DNA of 64,000 bases from Scytonema sp045865695 (GTDB taxonomy: Bacteria; Cyanobacteriota; Cyanobacteriia; Cyanobacteriales; Nostocaceae): positions 1-64,000 of the forward strand of contig NZ_BAACAP010000214.1 of NCBI RefSeq assembly GCF_045865695.1, written 5' to 3'. Every line of letters begins with the position of its first letter. Positions within the stretch are counted from its first letter, which is position 1. The notes below the pieces were generated by a model. That model saw only the letters and a list, made by a program, of their open reading frames with translations. It did not search any database and was not told where the DNA came from. A program made the translations under genes and the position numbers. Shown here in pieces: positions 17,475 through 26,386 of the stretch.

Positions 17475-17825
17475 AGATCGATTTGTCTAAAGTGTACTCT
17501 TACTAATTTAGCAGAACACTTAGAACATATTAGTCACGTTCAAATCAATTATTATTTAAGAGATGAAAAGTTAACTTCTCGTCTACTTTGGGAGAATGTC
17601 AAAAATTTAATTATCCCTGATGATACTTATATTATATTTGATGATACAGTGGTAGATAAAAGATTTTTGGAAGAAATAGAAATAGTACGAAGACAATATA
17701 GTGGGAATGAATATGGTATTATCAAAGGAATCGGAATAGTTAGTTGCATATACGTGAATCCAAAAACTCTCAAGTTTTGTGTAATAAATTATCGCATTTT
17801 TTTCCCAGAAAATGAGTTTCTTTGA
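17418..17825 (+). pseudogene. Truncated IS701-type DDE transposase
   Basis: From about 17485 the frame reads CTLTNLAEHLEHISHVQINY ... YIIFDDTVVDKRFLEEIEIV, then RRQYSGNEYGIIKGIGIVSC, the N-terminal region of a cyanobacterial IS701-like transposase with its first catalytic Asp region (FDDTV). It ends at 17825 after about 115 family residues, whereas intact proteins exceed 300, so the central and C-terminal catalytic domains are missing. No terminal inverted repeats were found. It overlaps the first codons of the opposite-strand LuxR gene and may have replaced that gene's original promoter. Confidence 0.82.
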
Positions 17826-17848
17826 GTTGAAATTGTCACAAGTTCCTC

Positions 17849-18271
17849 CTACGATTCAGTGACAGCATCTGGCTTGTTAAACACCTCACGTGATACATGA
17901 TGAACAAGGCTTGAAGAAACATAGAATAACGTGAATCCAATCAGCGGATGAAGCACCTCTAAGTGAAGTGGAGTCTTGAGATGAATGCTACAAAATTGGA
18001 GTCCAAGCAGCACGGGCAGACTCGCGGCGAGCGAGCGAATTTTACCCGAGAATGGAAGGCTCAACGACCCGCCCAGCAAGACTAACGACAGTCCACTGTA
18101 CCCTCGCACAAGCCAAATATGCACCGTCCACCAGCCAGGATCGTCGAAGTAGGCAACCCCAACAGTTAATACCTGAGCTATCAAGCAGAGATTAAAAACA
18201 ATTGAAGTTACATAAAAACCAATCTGCATCCACTGTGGGGAAGCACGATCTATTTCTGCGTTTATCATCAT
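17849..18271 (-). CDS. DUF6220-like small membrane protein
   Basis: About 140 residues from ATG 18271 (a GTG at 18292 would add seven). It has four hydrophobic segments (FYVTSIVFNLCLIAQVLTVG, WLVRGYSGLSLVLLGGSL, LAASLPVLLGLQFCSI, LHPLIGFTLFYVSSSLVHH). The FDDPGWWTVHIWLVRGYSG motif is the DUF6220 signature. The function is unknown; conserved His residues in the second and last helices could bind heme or metal (guess). It is followed by a divergent-origin region and the DJ-1 gene on the same strand. Confidence 0.7.
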   Translation of the reverse strand: MMINAEIDRASPQWMQIGFYVTSIVFNLCLIAQVLTVGVAYFDDPGWWTVHIWLVRGYSGLSLVLLGGSLSLPFSGKIRSLAASLPVLLGLQFCSIHLKTPLHLEVLHPLIGFTLFYVSSSLVHHVSREVFNKPDAVTES

Positions 18272-18395
18272 TTCGGACTGCCTATATGACACTACATAAT
18301 TGAGTTAGGACAAGTTACTTTTTGAGATCTGCGCTCAAAGCACTTTGTAAGCGAGGCTCTCAGAAAATAACGGGTTTCGATCTAAGTGCGTAGCG

Positions 18396-19055
18396 CTATA
18401 CTACTAACCTCAATTGTCCCGTAACAAACGACAGCGCCTTCTGCACTAACTCAGGTCCCGCTTTTTCGGGTGAACCCGTATCAAACGGCGGCGCAGGATT
18501 GTACTCGATCGAGAGTTGAACAATCTTGGCAGCTTCCTCACCCCGAAGCATTTCAGCGATCTTCAGACCAAAATCAATGCCTGCCGTCACCCCTCCTCCC
18601 GATATCCGATTGCCATCAATCACGACTCGCTCAGTTCCGACCTCAACACCCAACTTAGCAAGTTCGTCCCGCATTGCCCAATGCGTCGCGGCGCGATAAC
18701 CTTGCAGCAGTCCTGCCTTTGCAAGAAACACAGATCCGCCACACACCGAGGTGATGAACTTGGCGGTACTCCCCTGTTTCCTGAGAAATTCAAGCACTTC
18801 TGGATCGTCTACGACTGCCATCTGTTTCAAGCCGCCACCGATACAGAGCACGTCCAAAAGCGGGCAATCTGCAAAGGTTGTATCTGGAACAACCACCATG
18901 CCGTCGTCCGCTTCAATCGGCTCTAGCGCTTTCCAAATACGATGGAGCTTGATGCCGGGAAGCGCATTAAACACAGTTTGGGGTCCTACGATATCGAGTG
19001 TGGTCATGCCAGGATATATGACCAAGCCAATGATATACTGTTGTAAGTTACTCAT
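18396..19055 (-). CDS. DJ-1/PfpI-family protein
   Basis: A 219-residue cytosolic class-I glutamine-amidotransferase-like protein of the DJ-1/PfpI superfamily, closest in style to the isonitrile-hydratase/AraC-associated group. LVIYPGMTTLDIVGP opens the fold, LCIGGG forms the oxyanion region, and the nucleophile elbow is FITSVCGGSVFLAKAGLLQG (Cys about 105). GVTAGIDFGL follows. The substrate may be an isonitrile or a glycated or oxidised metabolite, and sequence cannot decide. ATG 19055 is well placed (AGAGGATTGATTC upstream). Confidence 0.88.
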   Translation of the reverse strand: MSNLQQYIIGLVIYPGMTTLDIVGPQTVFNALPGIKLHRIWKALEPIEADDGMVVVPDTTFADCPLLDVLCIGGGLKQMAVVDDPEVLEFLRKQGSTAKFITSVCGGSVFLAKAGLLQGYRAATHWAMRDELAKLGVEVGTERVVIDGNRISGGGVTAGIDFGLKIAEMLRGEEAAKIVQLSIEYNPAPPFDTGSPEKAGPELVQKALSFVTGQLRLVV

Positions 19056-19164
19056 GAATCAATCCTCTTAGTGGTGCTTTAGTGGCGTTTGTCATGCAAT
19101 CTATCCCTATACTAGGAATGGCAACTCATTACGCCTAGTCCTCGATCGAGTACTCTTTTCGCCC

Positions 19165-19269
19165 ATGATGACAATGCCCTTGCAGTGTTTATTTGAAGCT
19201 ATCAATCAGGTCAAAGATGAACCCGATCTGCGATCGCACTTCGTATTTGTATTTATAATTACATCTTAA
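19165..19269 (+). pseudogene. 5' fragment of a LuxR-type regulator gene
   Basis: The 34-codon frame begins MMTMPLQCLFEAINQVKDEP-DLRSH. It aligns with the start of the intact regulator at 16764-17474 (MTISLKLLFEAINKTHSEHD-LRSQ). Similarity ends at CTGCGATCGCAC, a HIP1 octamer, after which the frame is junk (VFVFIITS). No HTH remains. Confidence 0.78.
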
Positions 19270-19581
19270 TTTAGCACTGATTTATTTCTTTAGACAGTCC
19301 AATAGCTCTGACATTACCCACCAACGATAGAAGAGGGATTACCTCTAGCTTTTTAATATTAGTTCGGTAAGCTGCTATGCTCATATTGAGCGAGTGTATT
19401 CAAGCACATTGTATCTCATTCACCATTCCAAAACCGGCTTGGCGCGATCGGGAATACTTGTATCAAACAAGCAAATAATGCACGGCTTCACAGGGGATCG
19501 CTGGCGGAGTGCGTGAAATTGGATGGAAAAACCAGTCAGAGTTAGATTGCACTTTTGCTGTGGTACTTTTTGGAGGAGCTT
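19270..19581. other. Intergenic region with diverged element, copy A
   Basis: About 19275-19380 contains TTTATTTCTTTAGACAGTCC, then CATTACCCACCAACGATAGA and CTTTTTAATATT...GTAAGCT, which aligns loosely with 26115-26225 and 27730-27835. It lies upstream of the esterase gene and presumably contributes its promoter region. Confidence 0.5.
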
Positions 19582-20664
19582 GTGAGGCTGAAAATATCGA
19601 GAAGAGAGTTTGCCATGCTAGCGGGGTCAGGGGTTGCGGCGATCGCCCTTGGCAGTCGTCCACTTCTGGCAAAGTCGGCAGAGGCTGTGTCTACGCCAAA
19701 CGCGCAAATGCAAGCTGTTTTAGATGAATTTGCTTCTTTTAACGCACCGCCCATTCAACAACTGTCGCCGATGAACGCTCGCAACGCCCCTACGATCGCA
19801 CACGCAGTTATGGGCGTACTTGCCAAACGCGGTGAACCTGCATTGGAATTTGTCGGTGATATCAGCCATATACTCATACCAGGACCAGAGGGAGACCTTT
19901 TGGCGCGTGTTTATCAGCCGTCGGGGGAGGGACCCTTCCCCGTACTAGTTTATTTCCACGGCGGTGGCTGGGTAATCGCTAACCTGGATACCTACGACTC
20001 CTCGTGTCGGGCGCTGACTAATGCAGCCAACTGTATAGTTATATCAGTCGCCTATCGCCAAGCCCCAGAGCATAAGTTTCCCGCAGCTGCGGAAGATGCC
20101 TATGCTGCAACTCAATGGGCGATCGCGAACGCTGACCAAATTAACGGCGACCCAAATCGAGTTGCAGTTGGTGGTGAGAGCGCGGGTGGCAACTTGGCGG
20201 CTGTTACCTGTCTGATGGCACGTGACAGAGGCGGTAGGATACCCGTGCATCAGCTGCTAATCTACCCCATTACCAATTACGCCTTCGACACACCCTCCTA
20301 CCAGGAGAATGCCAATGCTCAGCCTCTCAACAAAGCATTGATGATGTGGTTCTGGAGTCAATATCTCAACAGCGAGTCCGACGGCAGTAATCCTTATGCT
20401 TCACCATTGCGAGCAGAAAGCCTGAGTGGTCTGCCGCCTGCGACCGCGATCGCGGCACAAATTGACCCACTGCGTAGTGAAGGACAAGCCTACGCGAAAC
20501 GATTGAGTGAGGCAGGTGTCTCCGTCAAAGCAACCAACTATAACGGCGTGACTCATGAATTCTTTGGCACGGGCGCAGTGGTAGATAAGGCGAAGCAGGC
20601 GGTTAAAGAAGCGGCAGCTGGATTGCAATCGGGATTTCTGGGGAACACCAGGCTTAGCAGCTAG
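19582..20664 (+). CDS. Tat-exported alpha/beta-hydrolase (HSL-type esterase/lipase)
   Basis: About 360 residues from GTG 19582, which has GGAGG 7 bases before it; the ATG at 19555 is an alternative. The leader KISRREFAMLAGSGVAAIAL is a twin-arginine signal (SRREF). The mature hydrolase has the HSL-family oxyanion motif HGGGW, the nucleophile elbow GGESAGGNLAA, the acid Asp in AAQIDPLRSEG and the catalytic His in THEFFG. The substrate is probably a short-chain ester. The same Tat leader DNA is found in front of the unrelated gene at 21711. The C-terminus (KQAVKEAAAGLQSGF) has a diverged duplicate fused to the gene at 23102. Confidence 0.9.
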   Translation: MRLKISRREFAMLAGSGVAAIALGSRPLLAKSAEAVSTPNAQMQAVLDEFASFNAPPIQQLSPMNARNAPTIAHAVMGVLAKRGEPALEFVGDISHILIPGPEGDLLARVYQPSGEGPFPVLVYFHGGGWVIANLDTYDSSCRALTNAANCIVISVAYRQAPEHKFPAAAEDAYAATQWAIANADQINGDPNRVAVGGESAGGNLAAVTCLMARDRGGRIPVHQLLIYPITNYAFDTPSYQENANAQPLNKALMMWFWSQYLNSESDGSNPYASPLRAESLSGLPPATAIAAQIDPLRSEGQAYAKRLSEAGVSVKATNYNGVTHEFFGTGAVVDKAKQAVKEAAAGLQSGFLGNTRLSS

Positions 20665-20745
20665 CAATAGGGGTAGGAAGTCAATCTTATCCTCTACCAA
20701 ACTAGAAAAGAAACTAGAGGATTTTCACAATGACAAGTGCTTAAA

Positions 20746-20775
20746 AACTGTATCAAAGTTGTACTTAAACCCTAA
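20746..20775 (+). pseudogene. 3' terminal scrap of the Zn-alcohol dehydrogenase gene
   Basis: Thirty bases encode NCIKVVLKP plus stop and match the last codons of the intact dehydrogenase (24858-24887) at 29 of 30 positions. Only this tail remains, between the esterase and SDR genes. Confidence 0.8.
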
Positions 20776-20819
20776 ATATACGAACAGGCAAACTTTAGTA
20801 GTAGAAGAAGGAGAAGAAC

Positions 20820-21620
20820 ATGAACAGTTTGACCCGAAGACTGGCTGTCGTGACTGGTGCCTCCAACGGCATTGGCTACGAACTTGCCAAACAGTTCGCT
20901 CAAAACGGCTTCGATCTCTTAGTCACAGCCACTGGTTCGACTATTAACGAAGCAGCTCAAGCCTTTCTTGAACTGGGTGTCAAGGTTGAGACAGTGCAAG
21001 CCGATCTCGCTACCTATGACGGTGTTGAAACGCTATATAACAAGATTAAGGCGACTGGCCGACCGGTAGATGCGATCGCTATTAACGCGGGTGTAGGAGT
21101 TGGTGGCGACTTTGCCCGCGAGACTGACCTGAAGGACGAACTCAATCTCATCAACCTAAACGTTGTGTCCTCCGTACATCTTGCCAAACGGGTGGTAAAG
21201 GACATGGTGGATCGCGGCGAGGGACGAATCCTCTTCACGTCGTCCATTGCTGCTCTAATGCCTGGTCCGTTTGAGGCAGTTTACGCAGCTTCCAAAGCGT
21301 TTTTACACTCCTTCTCAGAAGCACTACGCAATGAGTTGAAGGATACGGGAGTTACGGTGACTGCGCTTATGCCTGGACCAACCGAGACCAACTTTTTTCA
21401 CCGCGCAGGTATGGACGACACCAAGGTGGGCGCAAGTGAGAAGGACGACCCAGCCCTTGTTGCCAAGCAGGGTTTTGAAGCTATGATGGCAGGCAAGGAC
21501 GACATCATCGCTGGCTCGCTCAAGACGAAGATTCAAGGTACTGTGAGCAAGGTCTTGCCTGACACCGTCAATGCCGAACAGCACCGCAATTTATCTGAGC
21601 CTGGGTCAGCTAACAAATAA
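20820..21620 (+). CDS. Short-chain dehydrogenase/reductase
   Basis: A 266-residue NAD(P)-dependent oxidoreductase. The cofactor motif is TGASNGIG (residues 13-20). An NAG follows (AINAGVGVGG), then the catalytic Ser in LFTSSIAAL and the YAASKAFLHS Tyr/Lys pair. Two to three residues after the second beta strand (TATGST) do not show a clear Asp or Arg rule, so cofactor preference is open. A strong ribosome-binding site (AAGAAGGAGAAG) precedes ATG 20820. A fragment of a second copy lies at 26283-26363. The substrate is unknown. Confidence 0.92.
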   Translation: MNSLTRRLAVVTGASNGIGYELAKQFAQNGFDLLVTATGSTINEAAQAFLELGVKVETVQADLATYDGVETLYNKIKATGRPVDAIAINAGVGVGGDFARETDLKDELNLINLNVVSSVHLAKRVVKDMVDRGEGRILFTSSIAALMPGPFEAVYAASKAFLHSFSEALRNELKDTGVTVTALMPGPTETNFFHRAGMDDTKVGASEKDDPALVAKQGFEAMMAGKDDIIAGSLKTKIQGTVSKVLPDTVNAEQHRNLSEPGSANK

Positions 21621-21710
21621 TCTGTTGCGTTGGGCTTTATAAGTGGTAAACGTGAAATTGATAGCCATGATAAATTCCACTTGTTATTTTGGTAGTTATT
21701 GGAGAAGTTT

Positions 21711-22955
21711 GTGAACCAGAAAATATCGAGAAAAGAGTTTGTCACGCTGGCGGGAGTGGGAGTTGCATCTGTCGCCCTTATCAGTTCACTTCCAGCAAGG
21801 TCGGTAGAGGCTGAAATAGCTCAATCCAGTGAGACCGATGCGAAGACCATTCAGGAGCAGGATTTGCCAACCGTTAAGCCGGTGGGCACGTTGGAGCCAA
21901 TCGCCTACTTTAACGGCGCGATGCCGACGGGCGTGACAGTGTCGCAGCAGGGGCGCATCTTTGTCAATTTCCCAAAATGGGGTGATGAGGTCGAATTCAC
22001 GGTAGCCGAGATCCGAGAGGGTAAACCTGTTGCCTACCCAGACGAGGCGACCAACCAAACCAATCCCAACGACCTAGCCGCAGCGCTCGTGTCAGTGCAG
22101 AGTGTAGTGGTCGATCCTAAAGACCGCCTGTGGATTCTCGACACTGGAAGCCCTCTGTTCCAGCCAACGCAGTATGGCGGTCCAAAGCTAGTCTGTGTGG
22201 ACTTGGCAAGCGATCGAGTCATTAAGAAAATCCTCTTCCCGCAGGATGTTGCCCTACCCACCACCTACCTCAACGATGTGCGTTTCGACCTGCGGCGCGG
22301 TGTCGAGGGCATGGCTTTTATCACCGACTCTTCCGATTCTGGACCGAACGGGATTATCGTAGTAGACTTAGCTTCTGGCGAAAGCTGGCGTAAGCTTAAT
22401 GACCATCCCTCAACCAAAGCTGAGGAGCGGCAGAATTTCCTCCCAGTCGTCGAGGGACGCCCGTTCCTAGAGCGTCAGCCGGATGGGACAACTAAGCCGA
22501 TTAAGATGGGATCGGACGGGATTGCCATTAGTGCGGATGGGGAACGCTTGTACTACTGCCCGCTCGCCAGCCGACGGCTCTACAGCGTTGCCACCGACGC
22601 GCTAGCAGATCGCTCGCTCGACGACAAAGCAGTCGCCGCCACCGTCATCGACGAGGGAGACAAGGGCGGCGGTGCGGACGGGCTGGAATCGGATGCAGAG
22701 GGACATATCTACGCGACAAATTACGAACACCACGCAATCCTGCGTCGTCGCCCTGACAAAGAGTGGGAGACGGTGGCATACGACCCGCGCCTGATATGGC
22801 CGGATACGCTCTCTGTTGCGGTGGACGGATATCTTTACGTCACGGCAAACCAGTTGAATCGTCAGGCACGCTACCAAGGAGGACGCGATCTGCGCCGCAA
22901 GCCCTATACGCTCTTCCGCATCCGCATTGACGCCAAGCCTGTCCTGCTGCGCTAA
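21711..22955 (+). CDS. Tat-exported MRJP/Yellow-like beta-propeller protein
   Basis: About 414 residues from GTG 21711 (TTGGAGAAG 7 bases upstream); an in-frame start also exists at 21699. The leader KISRKEFVTLAGVGVASVAL carries the twin-arginine-like SRK(E)F motif, in which one Arg is Lys. The rest fits the major royal jelly/Yellow family: GVTVSQQGRIFVNFPKWGDE, VVVDPKDRLWILDTGSP, VEGMAFITDSSD, and GGADGLESDAEGHIYATNYEH, forming a six-bladed propeller. Bacterial members are often labelled dopachrome-tautomerase-related or gluconolaconase-like. The substrate is unknown, and periplasmic location is inferred. Confidence 0.85.
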   Translation: MNQKISRKEFVTLAGVGVASVALISSLPARSVEAEIAQSSETDAKTIQEQDLPTVKPVGTLEPIAYFNGAMPTGVTVSQQGRIFVNFPKWGDEVEFTVAEIREGKPVAYPDEATNQTNPNDLAAALVSVQSVVVDPKDRLWILDTGSPLFQPTQYGGPKLVCVDLASDRVIKKILFPQDVALPTTYLNDVRFDLRRGVEGMAFITDSSDSGPNGIIVVDLASGESWRKLNDHPSTKAEERQNFLPVVEGRPFLERQPDGTTKPIKMGSDGIAISADGERLYYCPLASRRLYSVATDALADRSLDDKAVAATVIDEGDKGGGADGLESDAEGHIYATNYEHHAILRRRPDKEWETVAYDPRLIWPDTLSVAVDGYLYVTANQLNRQARYQGGRDLRRKPYTLFRIRIDAKPVLLR

Positions 22956-23101
22956 CTTTTTCCAGAAGTGTGGAAACAGCAAATGCAGGTAAACACTTAA
23001 TGCTTATTTTTGAATCCGTTTGAACGCTCGGAATGTATAGACTTTAACCAATTCCGCGAAATTCTCCATCCGCATAGGTTATATCTAACTTCTCTTATAG
23101 A

Positions 23102-23623
23102 ATGATGAAAAAGCTAGTTGAGGCAGTGCGTGAGTCTGCATATCCCTTAATGGTTACAAGTGGACACTACGATCCCTTGATGGATCTAATCGGTAATGCC
23201 CGTTTTGTGTTAATTGGCGAAGCTTCTCACGGAACTCATGAGTTCTACGAACAGCGGGCTTTGATTACCAAAAGGCTGATTCAAGAGAAAGGCTTTACAG
23301 CAGTAGCAGTGGAGGCGGCTTGGCCCGATGCTTATCGAGTTAACCGCTATGTGCGGGGAGTAAATGACGATCCGATGCCAGCAGAAGCGCTTTCGAGTTT
23401 TCAACAATTCCCGATGTGGATGTGGCGCAACACAGAGGTGTTGAGTTTTGTCGGTTGGTTGCGTCAATACAATGATGTCTTGGCTGAGAATGCAACCAAA
23501 GTTGGCTTTTATGGACTTGACCTCTACAGTCTGTATACTTCAATAACAGCTGTCTTAAGTTATAAAGCAAGGCAGGCGGTTAAGGAAGCAGCAGCCGGAC
23601 TGCGATCGGGCTTTAACGGGTAA
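23102..23623 (+). pseudogene. Truncated erythromycin-esterase-like gene fused to an esterase tail
   Basis: Residues 1-154 are the N-terminus of an erythromycin-esterase/EreA-like protein (ARFVLIGEASHGTHEFYEQR, then AVAVEAAWPDAYRVNRYVRG, and GFYGLDLYSLYTS), including the GEASHGT and E-W-P active-site regions. Intact family members are around 400 residues or longer. From about 23564 the frame continues as KARQAVKEAAAGLRSGF, almost identical to the C-terminus of the esterase at 19582-20664 (KAKQAVKEAAAGLQSGF). The gene is therefore a recombination chimera of two unrelated families. It is likely non-functional. Confidence 0.88.
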
Positions 23624-23717
23624 CACAGCCTGATTCAAAAGGCTATTGATACAGTATCGAGGTCAAGGTGCGTGAAGTACCTACCACCAACCACTTAACT
23701 TTAGGAGATTTTAAACC

Positions 23718-24887
23718 ATGAAAGCAGTTTGCTGGCAAGGAGCTAACGATGTACGGGTAGAAACAGTACCCGATCCAAAAATCATTAATCCCCGTGATGC
23801 GATTGTGAAAATCACGTCAACGGCGATTTGCGGTTCGGATTTACATCTTTATGACGGTTTCAACCCCACGATGCAAAAGGGCGACATCCTGGGTCATGAA
23901 TTTATGGGAGAGGTTGTCGAACTGGGGAGTGCCGTCAAGAATGTAAAGAAGGGCGATCGTGTAGTCGTCCCCTTTACCATTTCCTGCGGATCGTGTTTCT
24001 TCTGCCAAAAAGATTTATGGTCGCTATGCGATAACTCCAACCCTAACGCTTGGATGGCAGAAAAACTTATGGGTCATTCCCCATCTGGTCTTTTCGGCTA
24101 CTCCCATTTGACGGGAGGCTACGCCGGAGGTCAAGCTGAATATGCCCGCGTTCCCTTTGCTGATGTCGGTTTGTTCAAGATCCCTGATGGATTGACAGAC
24201 GAACAAGTCCTGTTTCTAACAGATATCTTTCCTACAGGATACATGGCAGCGGAAAACTGTGACATAGAGCCAGGAGATACTGTAGCGATATGGGGTTGCG
24301 GTCCAGTTGGGCAATTTGCCATTAGAAGTGCCTATATGCTAGGTGCAGGACGGGTCATTGCAATCGATCGAGTTCCCGAACGTTTACAAATGGCTGCATC
24401 GCAAGGCAAGGCAGAAGTCCTTAATTATGAGGAAGTAGATGTTGGTGAAGCCCTCAAAGAAATGACAGGTGGGCGCGGTCCCGATTCTTGTATGGATGCT
24501 GTAGGAATGGAAGCACACGGAATGGGTTTGGAAGGCGTCTACGATAAGGTAATGCAAGCGGCACGTCAAGAGACCGATCGTGCAAATGTACTGCGACAGG
24601 CGATCCTTGCCTGTCGCAAAGGCGGTCACCTGTCGATTCCTGGTGTTTACACCGGTTTTGTAGACAAGATACCGATGGGTGCTTTCATGAACAAAAGTTT
24701 AACCATGAAAACGGGACAAACGCACCTTCATAAGTATTTGCGCCCATTACTCGATCGCATCCAAAATGGCGAGATCGACCCATCTTTTATCATCACCCAT
24801 CGTCTGCCTCTAGAGCAAGCACCACACGCCTACGAAATTTTCAAGCACAAGAAAGACAACTGTATCAAAGTTGTGCTTAAACCCTAA
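23718..24887 (+). CDS. Zinc-dependent alcohol/formaldehyde-type dehydrogenase
   Basis: A 389-residue medium-chain dehydrogenase. Catalytic zinc ligands are Cys in TAICGSDLHLYDG and GHEFMGEVVELG. The structural-zinc-like lobe is CGSCFFCQKDLWSLC. The Rossmann motif GCGPVG (about 195) is followed by AIDRVPERL, whose Asp suggests NAD. The insertion and C-terminal region (RQAILACRKGGHLSIPGVYT) fit the glutathione-independent formaldehyde dehydrogenase subgroup. TTTAGGAGATTTT precedes ATG 23718. A scrap of its 3' end recurs at 20746-20775. Confidence 0.92.
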   Translation: MKAVCWQGANDVRVETVPDPKIINPRDAIVKITSTAICGSDLHLYDGFNPTMQKGDILGHEFMGEVVELGSAVKNVKKGDRVVVPFTISCGSCFFCQKDLWSLCDNSNPNAWMAEKLMGHSPSGLFGYSHLTGGYAGGQAEYARVPFADVGLFKIPDGLTDEQVLFLTDIFPTGYMAAENCDIEPGDTVAIWGCGPVGQFAIRSAYMLGAGRVIAIDRVPERLQMAASQGKAEVLNYEEVDVGEALKEMTGGRGPDSCMDAVGMEAHGMGLEGVYDKVMQAARQETDRANVLRQAILACRKGGHLSIPGVYTGFVDKIPMGAFMNKSLTMKTGQTHLHKYLRPLLDRIQNGEIDPSFIITHRLPLEQAPHAYEIFKHKKDNCIKVVLKP

Positions 24888-24939
24888 ATGTCACTGGGTG
24901 TTCCTGAAATCCAAAATCTAATTATTATGGACAAAGCTT

Positions 24940-25935
24940 ATGTGGGCAGTTGTTATCGAAAAGTACGGCAGTCCTGAAGTCTTACAGCTAAAGGAGATTC
25001 CCAATCTAGAGCCGAGTCGGGGAGAGGTTCGGGTAAAAGTACATACATCAGCGTTGAATCGAGCTGATGTCGAACAGCGCAAGGGCAATTATCCGCCACC
25101 GCTCCCATCGGAATACGAAATTCCTGGCTAGGAATTTGCCGGAGTCGTAGACAAGCTAGGACCAGAAGTTAGCAAGTGGCGTTTAGGCGATCGGGTGTTT
25201 GGACTGCTTAGTGCAGCCGGATACGCCGAGCAAATTCTCACCCATGAGCGAATGTTGATGTCCATTCCTCCTAATCTCAGTTTTGAACAAGCAGCAGCAA
25301 TTCCAGAGGTGTTCTTCACCGCCTACGATGCCTTAATTGACAAAGCAGACTTTCAAGCTGGTAACACAGTATTGATTCATGCAAGTGCTAGCGGTGTAGG
25401 AACGGCAGCCATACAGCTAGCGCAGGTCATGGGAGCTAGTATGATTTTTACAACCAGCCGCAGTACTGGGAAACTAGAGAAATGCCGACAGTTGGGTGCA
25501 AACCAAGCCATTAATACGAATGAAGAGGAATTTGACCAAGTTGTACTCGATGCAACTGCATCAAGGGGAGTCGATATTATTCTGGACTTTATTGGGGCCG
25601 CTTACCTAGAGAAAAACTTGAATGCGGCAGCACAGTCCGGTAGAATTGTGCAGATTGCAACGCTAAGTGGTTCTAGTGCCCAAATTAATCTGCAACTCGT
25701 CATGAGCAAGCGGCTGCGGTTGCAGGGAACGACCTTACGTAGCCGTTCCATCGAGCAAAAAATGATACTGACGCAAAAGTTTGCCAAGCAAATATTACCG
25801 TTTTTTGCAGATGGCAGACTGAAACCACTGATTGACCGCAGCTTTAAGCTGAAGGAAGTTGCTGAGGCTCATCGCTACATGGAGAACAACAGCAACTTTG
25901 GCAAGATTGTCCTCACTATTGCCTCAAAGGAGTAA
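24940..25935 (+). pseudogene. Quinone-oxidoreductase (MDR) gene with an amber codon
   Basis: A continuous 332-codon NADPH:quinone oxidoreductase/PIG3-type medium-chain reductase interrupted only by TAG at 25129-25131. The N-terminal part ends YEIPG, then stop, then EFAGVVDKLGPEVSKWRLGD, where the family has IPGLEFAG. A single TTG-to-TAG change would explain it. The downstream frame is intact, with HASASGVGTAAIQLAQ for nucleotide binding. It could be a recent nonsense mutation, a sequencing error, or a site of readthrough. An internal restart at 25195 would lack the GroES-like fold. Confidence 0.88.
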
Positions 25936-25981
25936 TTGATGTCTGTGCAGCTTGAATTCGTGAAACACCACACTGCGATTG

Positions 25982-26041
25982 TCCCAGGAGGAGCAGCCGG
26001 ACGCTATTAACAAAGCGCTGCTGGAATTTCTCAGTGCCTAG
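25982..26041 (+). pseudogene. C-terminal scrap of an alpha/beta-hydrolase gene
   Basis: Nineteen codons, SQEEQPDAINKALLEFLSA plus stop, match the usual C-terminus of epoxide-hydrolase/haloalkane-dehalogenase-like alpha/beta-hydrolases (GHFPQEEQP...EFL). No intact member of this type is in the window. Confidence 0.65.
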
Positions 26042-26386
26042 AACGACGCAGGCTCAGCTTGACAGACAAAGCTTGCGAAGTATTGCTTACAGACTTGTGT
26101 ATTCGCGAACACATCTAGAATCACCACTAATTTATTCCTTTCGACAGTCCAAGAACTTAGGCATCACTGACCAACGCTAGAGGATAGATTGCTTCGGTGC
26201 TTTTTATGCTTATTTGCGTAAGCTACATTCAAAGGTTGGATTAACCCATACTTGCATATCGAGCTTCTGCCATTACACAGTAGTGGATGCGATCGCTATT
26301 AACGCGGGCGTAGGAGTCGGCGGCGATTTCGCTCATAAAGCTCATAAAACCGACGCGATCTAATTGTTTTAGTGTTTAAATTCTAT
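26042..26386. other. Gene-poor stretch with diverged element copy B
   Basis: About 26115-26225 (CACTAATTTATTCCTTTCGA, CAGTCCAAGAAC, CACTGACCAACGCTAGAGGA, GCTTTTTATGCTT, GCGTAAGCTAC) resembles 19275-19380 and 27730-27835. The SDR fragment at 26283-26363 follows. No intact gene is present. Confidence 0.5.
26283..26363 (+). pseudogene. Internal fragment of a short-chain dehydrogenase gene
   Basis: VDAIAINAGVGVGGDFA is identical to an internal stretch of the SDR encoded at 20820-21620; the DNA differs at a few third positions. It is followed by HKAHKTDAI and a stop. Neither the cofactor motif nor the active site remains. The fragment contains a HIP1 octamer near its left edge. Confidence 0.85.
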
